This document shows, piece after piece, positions 32,901 to 43,259 of a stretch of DNA of 64,000 bases. A program made the position numbers and the translations under genes. The notes under the pieces are model-generated. The model was not told the DNA's origin and made no database searches. It saw only the letters and a program-made list of their open reading frames with translations. Origin of the DNA: Odontesthes bonariensis (taxonomy: Eukaryota > Chordata > Actinopteri > Atheriniformes > Atherinopsidae). Position 1 is the first letter of the stretch, and each line of letters begins with the position of its first letter. The stretch spans positions 4,859,784 through 4,923,783 of the forward strand of contig NC_134526.1 in NCBI RefSeq assembly GCF_027942865.1. The letters are read 5' to 3'.

Positions 32901-35900
32901 GTCTCCTTTCCAACTCTTCACGCTGACTTCATCATGTCTCGCCACGCTGGCAGCTGCAGGTGCGTCTCTTTCATTAAACTGGTATTAACGTCTCCGCTGG
33001 TTTCTTCACAGTATTTCGACCTGGCAGCTGACGTCCTGGCAGAAAACGCCCATCTAACCTACAAGCTCCTCTCCCCGGTGAGTTCAGCTGTGCTCACATA
33101 AGACTTGAGGCTAAAGTTCAGTGTTTTTCTTTTTGCACAAATGTGCAGATTTTAATCTTTTTGTTTGCTTTCTAGTACATGTATGAGTTTCTGGATGCCT
33201 TGTTGACGTGCCAGACGGCACCGGAGGAGGTAAATGGTCATTAACACTTTAGGTTTAGTTAAATAAAACAACCTACTTTCTGATTTCATTAACGTGTACG
33301 AAACTCGCTGTGCTTCTGTTTCTTATGAAGGCGTTTAGGAAGTTTGACGAGATGAACGGCAAGCTGACAGAGCAGCTTCGGAAACTGGCAAAACAGGTTG
33401 TTCACCTCCTTCGATCGGGTTCAAATCTACAGAAATATGACGGCTTCAGATGCAGTTTTATTTATCGACTGATAGTTTACGTTTAGAGATGAGTTTGTGA
33501 AATAGTAGTAGCTGTTTTAATCCTGAAGACAAATAGGATTAGAGGCACTTTATGTACATTTTTACTTCCACATAGTCCTCATCAGATCATAAAACCACCA
33601 TCAGAAGACAACTGAAGAAGAAGAAGAATTCAGATTTTGATCTGAATCGACTGTGAAAGTTATTGTATCTGTAAGAGTTATTATTATTCTTTGCAAAAGG
33701 TGCTCGAAAACTCTTGAAATTTTGCGAGCGCCACGTGCCAGTCGATGAGATGAAAGAATCTAAACTTTATATTTTTGGGAGTTGCTCATTGACTCTGTAG
33801 CGCCCCCTACGATGCTTAAAAATGGTCCCCGCATTGGGGTTAGTTTCGCGTGGGACGACAAAATCTGGTACAGTCATTCATCATGCCCAGACGCACAAAA
33901 AAGTCTCTTGCCGCCATGGTCCCACGTCCACAGGAAGGCGGCCATTTTGGATGGAAGGTGTGTTTTGGTGCCATTTTTGCCCGATTCCACGCCTTGCATT
34001 TGATCAAACTCGTCCTACAGATTTAATGCTACAGACTTCAAACTTGGCCAGGTTACTCTTAAGACATGGGGGGAAAAATTAATTGGGCAACTTTCTCAAA
34101 ACTTAAGGGGCGTGGCCGTGGCGACGCCTCAAAGTTTGATGACTCGCCATCACTCGGCACAAAAAATGAAGTCACTTGTAACTCCCACATACATTATCCA
34201 ATCTGTCCCAAACTCCATACGGTGAATGCTGGACCCAGCCTGAACGCACACATATAATCATAGTGACATCCACCTATAGCGCCACCTGCTGGTGGTTGGA
34301 AACGTCTTATTTTATCCACACCTCGCATTTGATCAAATTCCTCCTACAGATTTAATGGTAACAGCTTCAAACTTGGCCAGGCTACTCTTAAGACATGGGG
34401 GCAAAAATCATGGAAAAACTTTTCCAAACTCTGAACGATGTGGGCGTGGCCAGGCGGTAAAAATCGTGTGATGGCGTTTGTGATTTGAAAGCCTCATCAT
34501 CAGCGTAAGGTCATGAAACTTGGCACACACGTCCACCCTGTCGACCTCGTACGTATGTTGCCAGCATCATGTCTGTTTGCTTCTTTTGCTCATGCACTGG
34601 ATTGGATTTTGGACCAAGCAGAAACAGGATATTTCTCACCAGACCGAGGCGCTTGAGCATAGCCTAAAATCAGGGAAGGAATGTCTCAGTAAATAACTGA
34701 TTACCTGGAGATGTTACATGATTGGCTGCAGTTTTACTCTGCAAGGTGTGCACTGATGTGAGATATATGGACCTGACACACACCACTCCACTGCTCCCAT
34801 TAATTTATTTTAATTTAAATGTAAATGTACTTTATTTCTAAACAATCCTTACGATGTACCAAAGTGCTTTACAGCAGGTAATAAATAAAGAGAAAATAAG
34901 TAAAAACAATAAAAGAACAGTGAAAGCAATATAATACAACAACATTTAATAAGATAAAATAAGATAAAAGTTTCATCATACTACTGGGTATTAAAAGCAA
35001 TCCTAAATAAGTAGGTTTTTTGCCAAGATTTGAAGAGTTAATTTGAATTTAAGACCTAATAAATGTACAAACTGATCTGTTAGGCCTCCCGTCTCCATCG
35101 CAGCTCCTCAGCCATCATCATTTACATTAAATACCAAAGGAAAGACTGAAAATAATGGTTTTTATTTCACAAAAAAACTAAAATGATCTTAAACACTTCA
35201 CAAAAAAAAAATCACTGAATCGCCATGATGGCACACCACCAAGCAGAGGGTGGAGAGCTAAGTCTGAGCGCTGTTCTCTGCCCGCCGTCCCTCAGGTGCA
35301 GGACGCCACGCTGGCTCGGGATGAAGAGGCCAAGAAGAAAGCTCTGGAGGACTACGACCTGATCCAGGAGAAGTGAGAGCACCAACACACACTCGTGATG
35401 GGTTTAGAGTATGTTCGTGAGAAAGGGTTAAAGAGAGTTATGAGCTGTGTTAAAGGGACAGTTCGCCTCTTTTGACATGAAGCTGTATGACATCCCATAT
35501 CAGCAACATCATTTATGAACATCTTCTTACCCCCTGCTGCGTCCTGTGAGCAGAGTTCCAGCCTCGTTTTGGTGTTGATGAAGGTAGTCCGGCTAGTTGG
35601 CTGGGGTTTAAAAAATAAAGTGTTTAACCGGTAACTGAAATTTACCATTTTTACGCAAAATGACCTTTGCAGGCCTAAGAATGAATGAATAGAATCCTTG
35701 GACAACAAGCATCTAAGTACTAACTGTTGTTCAGATGTTGTACATTTTGAATTTAATGACCTGCTGCAAAATAAAAACTTAAATAAATAAGATTCATTGA
35801 GGGAATGAAAGTAGAAAGTAGGTAGTTGCGCCCCTGACCTTGGATTCCCCAACTTCTAGTGAACATTGGATTTTTAACACATTTCCACATGGTTTTCTTT

Positions 35901-38900
35901 TCCATTAAAAGTGCCGTATACGCAGATGCTGAAGCCCCTCGATCCCGGGGGCCCTTTGCTGTCCAATAGCTTTCCAAAAATAAACCAATACGATTAAATG
36001 TTTTAATCAATTGAAAAGTTTTATATTCAGAACGAGGACAGATTCTGATTTCCTTTCCGTTGGTCGGTTCTTGTCACAGGTACATCGTGGTCCTCATGGC
36101 CCAGGCCAAGATCTACTGGAACCGGGAGAACTTCGAGATGGTGGAGAAGATCTTCCGAAAGTCGGTTGAGGTCTGCAACGAGGACGACACCTGGAAGCTG
36201 AACGTGGCCCACGTGCTCTTCATGCAGAACAAATACAAGGAGGCCATCGGCTTCTACGAGCCCATCGTCAAGAAGCACTACGATAACGTGAGTTTGGGAC
36301 CAAGGCGAAGGCGTTCAGCACGTTGCTAACCCGTCAGCACCAATGACAGCCTGAGGTTTGCCTGTCTGTCCAGGTGGAGCAGTGTAACATTCAGGAGTGT
36401 CCCTGCAAGTGCAAACCTTCGGTAACACTGAAACCGAACTGTTTTCACTCCTCTGCAGTGTTTTCTCCTCTGTGCACGACATCTGTTACACTTTTTATGT
36501 GGGATTGTTTTTGTTGTTGGTTTGCAGTGGTGTTTCTCTTGACTTTCGTCCAGATTTCAGTTGTTCAGTGAAAATAATCTTTGATCAGGCTCCTGGATTG
36601 TTACCGCTGTTTACTGGAAAGCCTAAGAAAAGAGGAAACTAGGATGCCAAAGCAGCTACTAACACTTCGAACATTTCGTACACTTTCTAAAAGAAAACGT
36701 ACATTTAAGTTTAGAAAATCCATCATGAAAAAATTCAGCTACAAGGGTTAGCTAAGAGCTACTTTTTATTAGCTCCAGTTTGTAAATCTGGCCTAAAAGT
36801 TCTTCCTGTTGGCCCTTTTTTGGTGATTTTGGACTTTAAATCCCGAATCCTACAGAACCTCTCCCTGAATGCTCCTGTTTGATAAGTTCTGATCACATTT
36901 TCTAAGATTACACAGGGCCTATGGAGGAGGCCATGATGGAATATTCCCCTGAGAAAGAAACACCTGGTTGCTATGGTGATTCCCGCCTTTTTCAGGGACC
37001 AAACTGCTCTGAACAAACTGGAAATGTAGCCTCAAACAAACAGCTGCTGTGAGAAAACTACAAAGTTTTATTAGGAGAATTCTGGAATCATGAGCAGCAC
37101 AGTCTTGTTCTGGACACACATGTGTATTTTTAGTTAATCTACTGTGTATTTTGTAGTTTTTATTTTAAGACACCTCTCACCCCCCAAACTTGAATTGAAA
37201 ATTCACATCTCAAACAGAAATGGAGTTTATTGGAGTTTGGCCTGTTCGGCCTTCATGTGACGTCAACACACTCTGACCGTCCTTTGGAGAATTATCGAAT
37301 AAATAGTAGAATTTTAACTGTAAATGTGTTGAATCTATAAAATATATAAAAAAACACTGATTTTGGCAGCAAAAAGTCCAACTTCCTGCGACACGTTTAA
37401 ACTCTGAATGATGTTTTTGTTTTGAAATATGTCTGAGCCACAGGTGTCCTAACAGGCCTGAGGTTTCTCACTGGTTTCAGCTAAATCTCATTGTTTTCAC
37501 AAACTCCCAGAATGCCGTTCTCAGTGGAGACGCAGGTTTTTATGTATTTTTAGTGTTTTTTCAGAGCTGTGGGACGAGTTGGGTGCTGAAATCTTTTAGC
37601 AGAATAATAATAATAATAAATGTAGGATCTCGCAGGGTTGGTTCCTCCAAAGGTTTTGTAAAGGCTCGTTGTGTGGACCTTGATGCTGGTCTCCATCTGG
37701 TTGAATAATGCCTGAACAATCCGCTGATGGGTAAATGCGTCCCGGTTTAGATCCTGAACGTGAGTGCGGTGGTCCTGGCCAACCTGTGTGTGTCCTACAT
37801 CATGACCAGCCAAAACGAGGAGGTAAAGTTGTGCCGCACCTTCACTACACCAACACAGCGTCTGATTCACGTCTTTGTTTGCTGCTTTTAAAAAGAAAAA
37901 GGCTTCAGATTTGCTTCACCAGTGAGTAGAAACTCAAACTTCTGCAGGAATATTCCCGAATGTTTCGTTACAGAGCTGCACGTATTAACTGTAGGAGGCT
38001 CAGAATTCACCCGAAGGATGATGATGTTTGGAAACACGAGATGTTTACTGCTCCTTCTTTGTTCCAACCACAGTTCTGGGTAGTGACCCAAAGGATAGGA
38101 GAGGCTGAAATGAGCATCTAAAGAGTCGGTTGAAGTGATCCGGGCCCATAATTAGGACCCTTGGGAGTTTTTTTGGGTACTTCTAACTGGGAGTAGAGCT
38201 CACTGGAGGGATTATTTATCCCATTTTGCCTCAAAATTCCTCACGAGGAGGTCGGCGGCTCCCTCCTGGACCTGTATTTTCTCCCAACCCGACCTTGAAT
38301 AATGTTAGATAATGGATGGATGGATTTAATTGAGAATGTGTTCGAAACCGCATACTTCTCCTACTACTCATACTAACTTTTTAAGTTAGTATGCGAGTTT
38401 GAGTAAGTGAGAAGTTCCTGGATGCATCCTAGATTCTCCGAAATGTTGCGTATGCATCATGAGGTTACTACTCATACTCAAACTACCCAAGATGCAACGT
38501 AACGTGACGTCGCCGATCGTCATTTCCTGTCAAAACGGCAGTTTCAAGCTAGCTACAACGAGGGTAGGTTCACTTCCTGTTTTCAAAACAAAAGCACCAA
38601 TTGTATGGTAATGGCTTTCCCTATGATAAAAGGCAACGGGTATTTTATTTCGTGAAAATAACCGGAAGTGCGTTGCTCACTGCGGCTAGCTTTAGTAGCG
38701 CCGAATTCGTGGGAACAAAATTGTAAACGGCCGGTATTTTGTCAGGTTTTCAACACGTTGGGGATCTAAACGACTACTTTCTCACCTGAAAATGTTTCAA
38801 ATGTTGCTAAAGTTTACAGAGTTTAGAGCTTAAGGGAAATCAGCTTCAGGCCGGCTGATTTCGGCTCGGGCAGGAGCGAGATGCATTGTGGGTAAACGCT

Positions 38901-41839
38901 ATGCATACTGTCTGATCGATAAGTATGCAGTATGTAGTATGCAGTATGCAGTATGCAGTATGTAGTATGCAGTATGCAGTATGCAGTATGTAGTATGTAA
39001 TATGTGGTTTCGAACAAAGCCCCTGTTATTATTGTGAAGCGAGTCTCGTCTCTACTCTGTTTCCTCTTCATTTTGTGCTGATCTAACAGGCCGAAGAGCT
39101 GATGAGGAAGATCGAGAAGGAGGAGGAGCAGATCTCCTATGACGAACCAGACAAGAAGGTGTTCCACTTGTGCATCGTCAACCTGGTCATCGGGTGAGTC
39201 TGCTGCCTTCCAGCCACACAGGAAGCTGTTTAAACTGCACAGAACCTGGAAATGTTCTGACATATCAGTAAAACCGAACCAAAGTTGTCCCTTAATTCTC
39301 TGAACTTGCAGGACGCTGTACTGCGCCAAAGGAAACTACGACTTCGGCATCTCTCGAGTCATCAAGAGCCTGGAGCCTTACAATAAGAAGGTCGGCCATT
39401 TTGTTTTGTGATTTAACTTTTTTTACTATAAACTATATAGTTTTACATCCAGCAATCGTTTCTGGGTGCAATTTTGGACCATAAGTCCTTAAAGTTTTTG
39501 TCTGGACACATTTTTAAATCTGTAAAAATACTAAAAAAAAAAAAATTAACAGCGTTTAGCTACATGAAAATTTAAAAAATGTCTGAAAAGGGGATGAAAG
39601 AACATTTTCTCTTTCCCCTCAGTTGGGAAATTCTGGTACACTCCTGATCCAGCCTTCATTTTTTTACATTTTCCTTCCAAACATCCAGACTTTCCTGTAA
39701 TCTTTAAAGTGGTCCTGATCAATAGTTCTCCAGAGTTTTTATTTGTTAAGCTGAAGAACTGAACAAACTTTATGTTCAGGTTTGTTTCAGGGAACCACAG
39801 CAACTATTTCCTCTTTTTTCTGGAAATATATGAAGAAATGATGGCTGGATCAGGATGATTTTACAGTATATTACCTGCTCAGCCAAAGATAAATGCTGCT
39901 GTCCTCATAAAGTTGACGTTTAATCCTCAGGAACTAATTAGAAAAGAGAGCGTAAAGAGAACCGTTTCTCAGCCTCTGCTTTTACTTTCCTAAGACCAAA
40001 TATCACATTTTGGCAACAAAAAGCTCGAGTTATTTTCCATCTTCAACCTGGAGCCCTGCAGGATTCTGTTTCAGGGACCTTTGATCTCCTCCAGTCACAA
40101 CAGCTGAGTCCACTGAGCTCCAGCTGAGAACTCAAGCCGCCATCCTCACAACAACTGCCCTCCCAGACTCATCCACAGCGAAACCAGAGAGGACTTCAGG
40201 AATGTGAAGCCTGGCGAGACGCCCAGCAGTCGCACCAGCTTCTCACAACCTCAGATTCAAAGAGACGTTCTGTCCTGTGCAGTTTGAAAACAGTGAATTT
40301 AGGCTTTTCTCTGGTTTCATTCAGTGTTGCTTTATGAAAGAAAATGGCAAATGTACGTGAGTAACAACTTAATTTGGGTGCTTTTTGTGTGTTTAGCTGG
40401 GGACGGACACGTGGTTCTACGCCAAGCGCTGTTTCCTGTCTCTGCTGGAGAACATGGCCAAACACATGGTCATGCTGCGGGACACCGTGGTTCAGGAGTG
40501 CATTCAGTTCCTGGAGCACTGCGAGGGTGAGCGGCACATCCCCCACACACCTGCAGAAACACTGCAGAACACTTCAGTTACACATCAGGGTGACGGGGGC
40601 TTAAACTCACCTGCAGGATCAGACTTTACCTGAGCTGAAGCTGCGAGCTTCGACGGGTGAGATGCAGTTACCCTCTTTGTTTGGTTTGATTTTTTTTAAG
40701 ACATTTACCTCCAACAACATATATGCACTTTAAAAAGTCAAATTAAAACAGCTTAGATACGATTCAACCAACTAAAAAACAATGAAATTAAAAGTTAGCA
40801 TCTGCTGCTAGCTTACAGCTACTTACTTAGCTGTAAGCTAGCAGCAGATGCTAGCAAACGATGCTTCCTCATCAACAGTGATGGACCAAGCCGGAGATGC
40901 ACACAGCATAACTCGTAGTGATGCATGTGTACCGTTAATTACTGCGTTTAAACACTTTGGGACACTTTTAAACACCTAAATCTTTATCAGAAACACACCG
41001 ATAATGTAACGTTAGCACACCGAGAGTGAGGAGAGGACCGGTGTTGTGTTGGAAACACACCTTATCCACACAGCTGCAGGTTGATGAGTTACAGAACGGA
41101 ACCGTTCAGCTAGAAAGCTTCGGCTAACAAAGTAATGTAGGAACAATAATGTTCATCTTTCAGAAAGGAACAGCAATAACTCCTTAGAAGCTGGTGTACG
41201 TCACCTTCACTAGCTACGCTGTTAGCGTTAGCTGCTGCTAAAGGAACAGCAATAACTCCTTAGAAGGCGGAGCCAACTTAAGGAGTGACGTGCTTTAGAA
41301 ATGAAATCCCAGGAACAGGAAGAAGGAGTTTTACACCTCAGACGCCCTGATATATGCTCCCAGGAACAGGAAGAAGGAGTTTTACACCTCAGACGGCCTG
41401 ATATATGCTCCCAGGAACAGGAAGAAGGAGTTTTACACCTCAGACGCCCTGATATATGCTCCCAGGAACAGGAAGAAGGAGTTTTACACCTCAGACGCCC
41501 AGATATATGCTCCCAGGAACAGGAAGAAGGAGTTTTACACCTCAGACGCCCTGATATATGCTCCCAGGAACAGGAAGAAGGAGTTTTACACCTCAGACGC
41601 CCTGATATATGCTCCCAGGAACAGGAAGAAGGAGTTTTACACAATATGTCACCTTTAAAGCTGGATTTTCAGTGCCGAAACGTCCTTTTTGTCTGCCTGC
41701 AGTGTACGGGAAGGAGGAGCCAGCCATCATCGAGCAGCCCCTGGAGGAGAGCCACATTCACATCGGAAAGAACACCGTCACCTACGAGGCTCGACTGCTC
41801 AAGGCCCTGTTCTACGAGGTCATTGGCTGGAACAAGTGA
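22123..41839 (+). CDS. ift70: intraflagellar transport protein IFT70 (TTC30A), 648 aa
   Basis: IFT70 is a TPR-rich subunit of the IFT-B complex that carries cargo along cilia. It wraps around IFT52, and its loss in the zebrafish fleer mutant impairs tubulin polyglutamylation. Nineteen exons join in frame: 22123-22170, 22628-22693, 24392-24601, 24687-24743, 24847-24982, 26379-26483, 26574-26702, 29118-29167, 31239-31391, 33012-33077, 33176-33229, 33331-33396, 35296-35372, 36080-36287, 37751-37822, 39090-39193, 39312-39390, 40397-40526, 41703-41839. All use GT/AG. The protein starts MSTIKDGEYTSTIYGLIKDG and ends YEVIGWNK, with TPR helices throughout (e.g. GYSYYHIQDFTNASECYEQL, KIYWNRENFEMVEKIFRKSV). 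Its length fits the family (about 650-665 aa) and no exon is broken. Human TTC30A and TTC30B are single-exon genes, so this is the intron-bearing form. Introns are loaded with transposons and minisatellites. Confidence 0.97.
22455..22517 (+). repeat. retroposon 3' tail in ift70 intron 1
   Basis: cactttgaattgtttgtaca... ataaatttgatttgattt, the same tail as at 57.40-57.46 kb and 55.56 kb. Confidence 0.7.
22819..23440. mobile_element. piggyBac-like MITE, TTAA-flanked
   Basis: It begins CCCTCCTGTTGTCTTGCGGG and ends GACCGCACAAGGG, with TTAA at 22815-22818 and 23441-23444. Internal 'gggtcaaaa' and 'tttttgaccc' motifs are mirrored. 622 bp, no transposase, ift70 intron 2. Confidence 0.75.
23656..24274 (+). 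repeat. 23-bp minisatellite, 27 units, ift70 intron 2
   Basis: Exact 23-bp period (GGGCCGTGGTCCCTAGTTCC plus CGA, TGA or AGA). The start positions 23656 and 24254 are exactly 26 units apart. Only the 20th-23rd bases vary. It ends 118 bp before exon 3. Confidence 0.97.
25313..26121. mobile_element. hairpin TTAA MITE, complete, with pyrimidine insert in loop
   Basis: The ends are AGGGATAGTTTGCCTC and GAGGCGAACTGTCCCT, flanked by TTAA (25309-25312, 26122-26125). Long inverted arms surround the loop, where 25621-25743 has become a TTTCC-type tract. Located in ift70 intron 5. Confidence 0.85.
25621..25743. repeat. (TTTCC)-type pyrimidine tract, 120 bp
   Basis: Pyrimidine run of cctttcc, ccttttg and ccttct units at the centre of a hairpin MITE, at the same place as the 1-kb tract at 49.97-51.0 kb. 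Confidence 0.9.
26807..26935 (-). repeat. retroposon 3' tail and (AAT)n run
   Basis: Minus-orientation tail (caaggcaattttatttatag...), followed by AAT/AAATA simple repeat to about 26935. ift70 intron 7. Confidence 0.65.
27008..27080. repeat. two adjacent perfect hairpins
   Basis: Hairpin 1 has arms 27008-27020 and 27026-27038 (GCAATATCGCAAT / ATTGCGATATTGC, 5-nt loop). Hairpin 2 has arms 27058-27067 and 27071-27080 (GAGTGCGTTA / TAACGCACTC, 3-nt loop). Both are perfect. Function unknown. Confidence 0.8.
28111..28740 (-). repeat. 55-bp minisatellite, about 11.5 units, ift70 intron 7
   Basis: The unit begins gagaggggcctgataactga and repeats every 55 bp with few changes. The 5' flank (ataagctttatcagaaagg) belongs to a common fish dispersed element, so one segment of that element has been amplified in place. 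The minus-strand frames of up to 219 aa across it are repeat artefacts. Confidence 0.95.
29802..30216 (+). mobile_element. CACTGG-ended MITE, copy 3 (nested)
   Basis: CACTGG...CCAGTG, 415 bp, inserted in the left arm of the hairpin MITE with a 2-bp CA duplication (29800-29801, 30217-30218). Confidence 0.8.
30292..30365. mobile_element. hAT-Charlie-like terminal fragment
   Basis: CAGGGGTGTCAAACTCATTT followed by 'accgagggccacatcagc' matches the terminal part of a widespread vertebrate hAT family. Only one end is seen. Confidence 0.6.
30512..30919 (-). mobile_element. CACTGG-ended MITE, copy 4 (nested, inverted)
   Basis: Inverted relative to copy 3 and joined on its right to the right arm of the hairpin MITE at the mirror-image site. 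The left flank is not hairpin-MITE sequence, so one side of the insertion has been lost. Confidence 0.75.
31532..31571. repeat. hairpin, 13-bp arms, ift70 intron 9
   Basis: Perfect arms AAATCTACCCCAT (31532-31544) and ATGGGGTAGATTT (31559-31571) around a 14-nt loop, 140 bp after exon 9. Confidence 0.7.
31940..32245 (-). CDS. 101-aa BED-type zinc-finger protein of hAT element
   Basis: Same frame as at 6888 with all four metal ligands (C29, C32, H48, H53) and LHNKC. Full length, no stop. No hAT catalytic domain follows. Confidence 0.5.
   Translation of the reverse strand: MEKGTELLLGHFHFKVLPDGGVDRTKVICKHCQVELSSQRSSSSLKYHLKAKHTTDSSKSFKETDSGARLLHKNYRKMLMLKVCLHNKCYGTFIHMAAHLK
32298..32565 (-). 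repeat. 32-bp minisatellite inside hAT copy 3
   Basis: Units of the type cagacttttacaaaataaaa + gcctgtgagcaa repeat about 8.5 times. The other copies of this element have roughly 1, 2 and 6 units, and none is evident in the 45.2 kb copy. Confidence 0.9.
32588..32700 (+). mobile_element. tRNA-derived SINE fragment
   Basis: Begins ggttcgagtcccgc, a tRNA B-box-like promoter, and ends in the fish SINE tail 'tatccattaaaagcacaaaa'. The A-box half is missing. Confidence 0.5.
33690..34560. repeat. probable dispersed repeat family, unclassified
   Basis: Contains two diverged internal copies of 'gatcaaa.tc.tcctacagatttaatg' about 330 bp apart and 'agcgcc.cct' motifs, with phrases (ggcgtggccaggcgg, catgaaacttggcacacac) that I associate with abundant fish repeats. 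No transposase or RT visible. ift70 intron 12. Confidence 0.4.
34812..35045 (-). repeat. retroposon 3' end, minus orientation
   Basis: Contains tttatttctaaacaatcc... caaagtgctttaca, the complement of a LINE/SINE tail. ift70 intron 12. Confidence 0.45.
35454..35620 (+). mobile_element. hairpin TTAA MITE, left arm only
   Basis: AGGGACAGTTCGCCTC preceded by TTAA (35450-35453). It stops at ttaaaaaataaagtg without a loop or right arm. It lies 78 bp after exon 13. Confidence 0.75.
36346..36655 (+). repeat. 300-bp dispersed repeat, inverted twin of 5.8 kb copy
   Basis: Nearly identical to the complement of 5821-6123. It starts 58 bp after exon 14 and holds the same 65-codon Cys-rich frame (36374-36571). 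No domain recognised. Confidence 0.7.
38335..39021 (+). mobile_element. GGTTTCGAACACAG-ended MITE, copy B, short array
   Basis: Both ends present (TGTGTTCGAAACCGC and GTGGTTTCGAACAAAG). The interior matches copy A along its length. At 38925-39003 the 7-bp AGTATGC/AGTATGT unit is repeated about 11 times. It ends 68 bp before ift70 exon 16. Confidence 0.75.
39774..39935 (+). repeat. 160-bp dispersed repeat, pair with 49.1 kb
   Basis: Matches 49136-49298 almost base for base (tttcctcttttttctggaaa..., ataaatgctgctgtcctcat). Confidence 0.7.
40794..40855. repeat. 28-bp near-perfect hairpin, ift70 intron 18
   Basis: Arms 40794-40821 and 40828-40855 are complementary with one mismatch around a 6-nt loop. 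The arms contain GCTAGC-type sequence. The stem length is near that of a miRNA precursor, but no conserved mature sequence is recognised. Confidence 0.8.
41309..41645 (+). repeat. 51-bp minisatellite, about 6.6 units, ift70 intron 18
   Basis: The unit starts cccaggaacaggaagaagga and ends ctgatatatgct, 51 bp (17 codons), so frames stay open on both strands. It ends 57 bp before the last exon. Confidence 0.95.
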
Positions 41840-42076
41840 CATCATTTCAAGCAGACTTTGATTTGTTATTTCTCTTTATTCTGCTAACAGGAGTTTACAT
41901 GATAACAGCTGATTCGTGAGTTAATCTACGAACATTAACTTTAATGTTCGATGTTCTGCTTTAATGTTTCAGCTCTTTTTCTACTTTTATGTTCAAATGA
42001 TCAAATGTTAACATGAAAAGCGGAAAAAACATAATTTATGGAAAATTAAGACAGTTTTATTTTGTCTTAAGTGTAA

Positions 42077-42082
42077 AATAAA
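42077..42082 (+). promoter_or_regulatory. ift70 candidate polyadenylation signal
   Basis: AATAAA 238 bp after the stop codon, in an AT-rich stretch. Another AATAAA lies near 42176. Confidence 0.5.
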
Positions 42083-42397
42083 TGTAAATTAAATGTGTGT
42101 TTAAATAGAGATGCTCCAATCTGCTTTTTTGGTTCCAAATTACAGAAAAAATGCCAAACTGGAATTATTATGTTTGAATAAAATGTTCGAAGGACTGAAA
42201 CTGTACGAAATTGCTGCTCTTAAAACTGGACTAACACACCCAGATGGAGTCGAATACCTGATGCACGAATGGACCTGGGTGCTCTGTACACGCTCCAATG
42301 TTCAATCTCTTTGTAAAATAAGCAAAGTGTAAATTGGTGACATTTCAATAGAAATTAGCCACTACTTTTACAAAACGATAAACACAAGTTGCCTCAG

Positions 42398-43252
42398 CTG
42401 CCTTCTGTTCTCTGCTAGCTTCCTTCTGATCTCTGCTAGCTTCCTTCTGATCTCTGCTAACGTCCTTCTGTTCTCTGCTAGCGTCCTTCTGTTCTCTGCT
42501 AACGTCCTTCTGATCTCTGCTAACGTCCTTCTGTTCTCTGCTAGCGTCCCTCTGTTCTCTGCTAGCTTCCTTTTGTTCTCTGCTAGCTTCCTTCTGTTCT
42601 CTGCTAGCGTCCTTCTGATCTCGGCTAGCTTCCTTCTGTTCTCTGCTAGCTTCCTTCTGATCTCTGCTAGCTTCCTTCTGTTCTCTGCTAGATTCCTTCT
42701 GTTCTCTGCTAGCTTCCTTCTGATCTCTGCTAGCATCCTTCTTTTCTCTGCTAGCTTCCTTCTGTTCTCTGCTAGCATCCTTCTGATCTCTGCCAGCTTC
42801 TGTCTGCTCTCTGCTAGCTTCCTTCTGTTCTCTGCTAGCTTCCCTCTGTTCTCTGCTAGCTTCCTTCTGTTCTCTGCTAGCTTCCCTCTGTTCTCTGCTA
42901 GCTTCCTTCTGTTCTCTGCTAGCTTCCTTCTGCTCTCTGCTAGCTTCCTTCTGTTCACTGCTAGCTTCCTTCTATTCACTGCTAGCTTCCCTCTGTTCTC
43001 TGCTAGCTTCCTTCTGTTCTCTGCTAGCTTCCTTCTGTTCACTGCTAGCTTCCTTCTGTTCTCTGCTAGCTTCCCTCTGTTCTCTGCTAGCTTCCTTCTG
43101 TTCTCTGCTAGCTTCCCTCTGTTCTCTGCTAGCTTCCTTCTGCTCTCTGCTAGCTTCCTTCTGTTCACTGCTAGCTTCCCTCTGTTCTCTGCTAGCTTCC
43201 TTCTGTTCTCTGCTAGCTTCCTTCTGCTCTCTGCTAGCTTCCCTCTTAGCTA
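42398..43252. repeat. 21-bp satellite, about 40 units, each with GCTAGC
   Basis: Unit GCTAGCTTCCTTCTGTTCTC plus T, with variants TTCCCTCTG, GATCTC and GTTCAC. Because 21 is a multiple of 3 and the unit lacks stops in several frames, both strands stay open for more than 220 codons. These are not genes. It lies between the convergent 3' ends of ift70 and C16orf89. Confidence 0.95.
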
Positions 43253-43259
43253 ACAAGCT

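Noticed and set aside
33690..34260. Overlapping frames of 63-86 codons as a gene in ift70 intron 12
   Set aside because: Sequence has the character of an abundant dispersed repeat, with internal duplicated segments and no domain.
36374..36571. 65-codon Cys-rich frame as a secreted peptide gene
   Set aside because: It lies within a dispersed repeat with an inverted twin at 5.8-6.1 kb. No signal peptide, and another frame is also open.
41228..41861. 138- and 186-codon frames over the 51-bp repeat
   Set aside because: Repeat-driven. The plus-strand frame is not in phase with ift70 exon 19.
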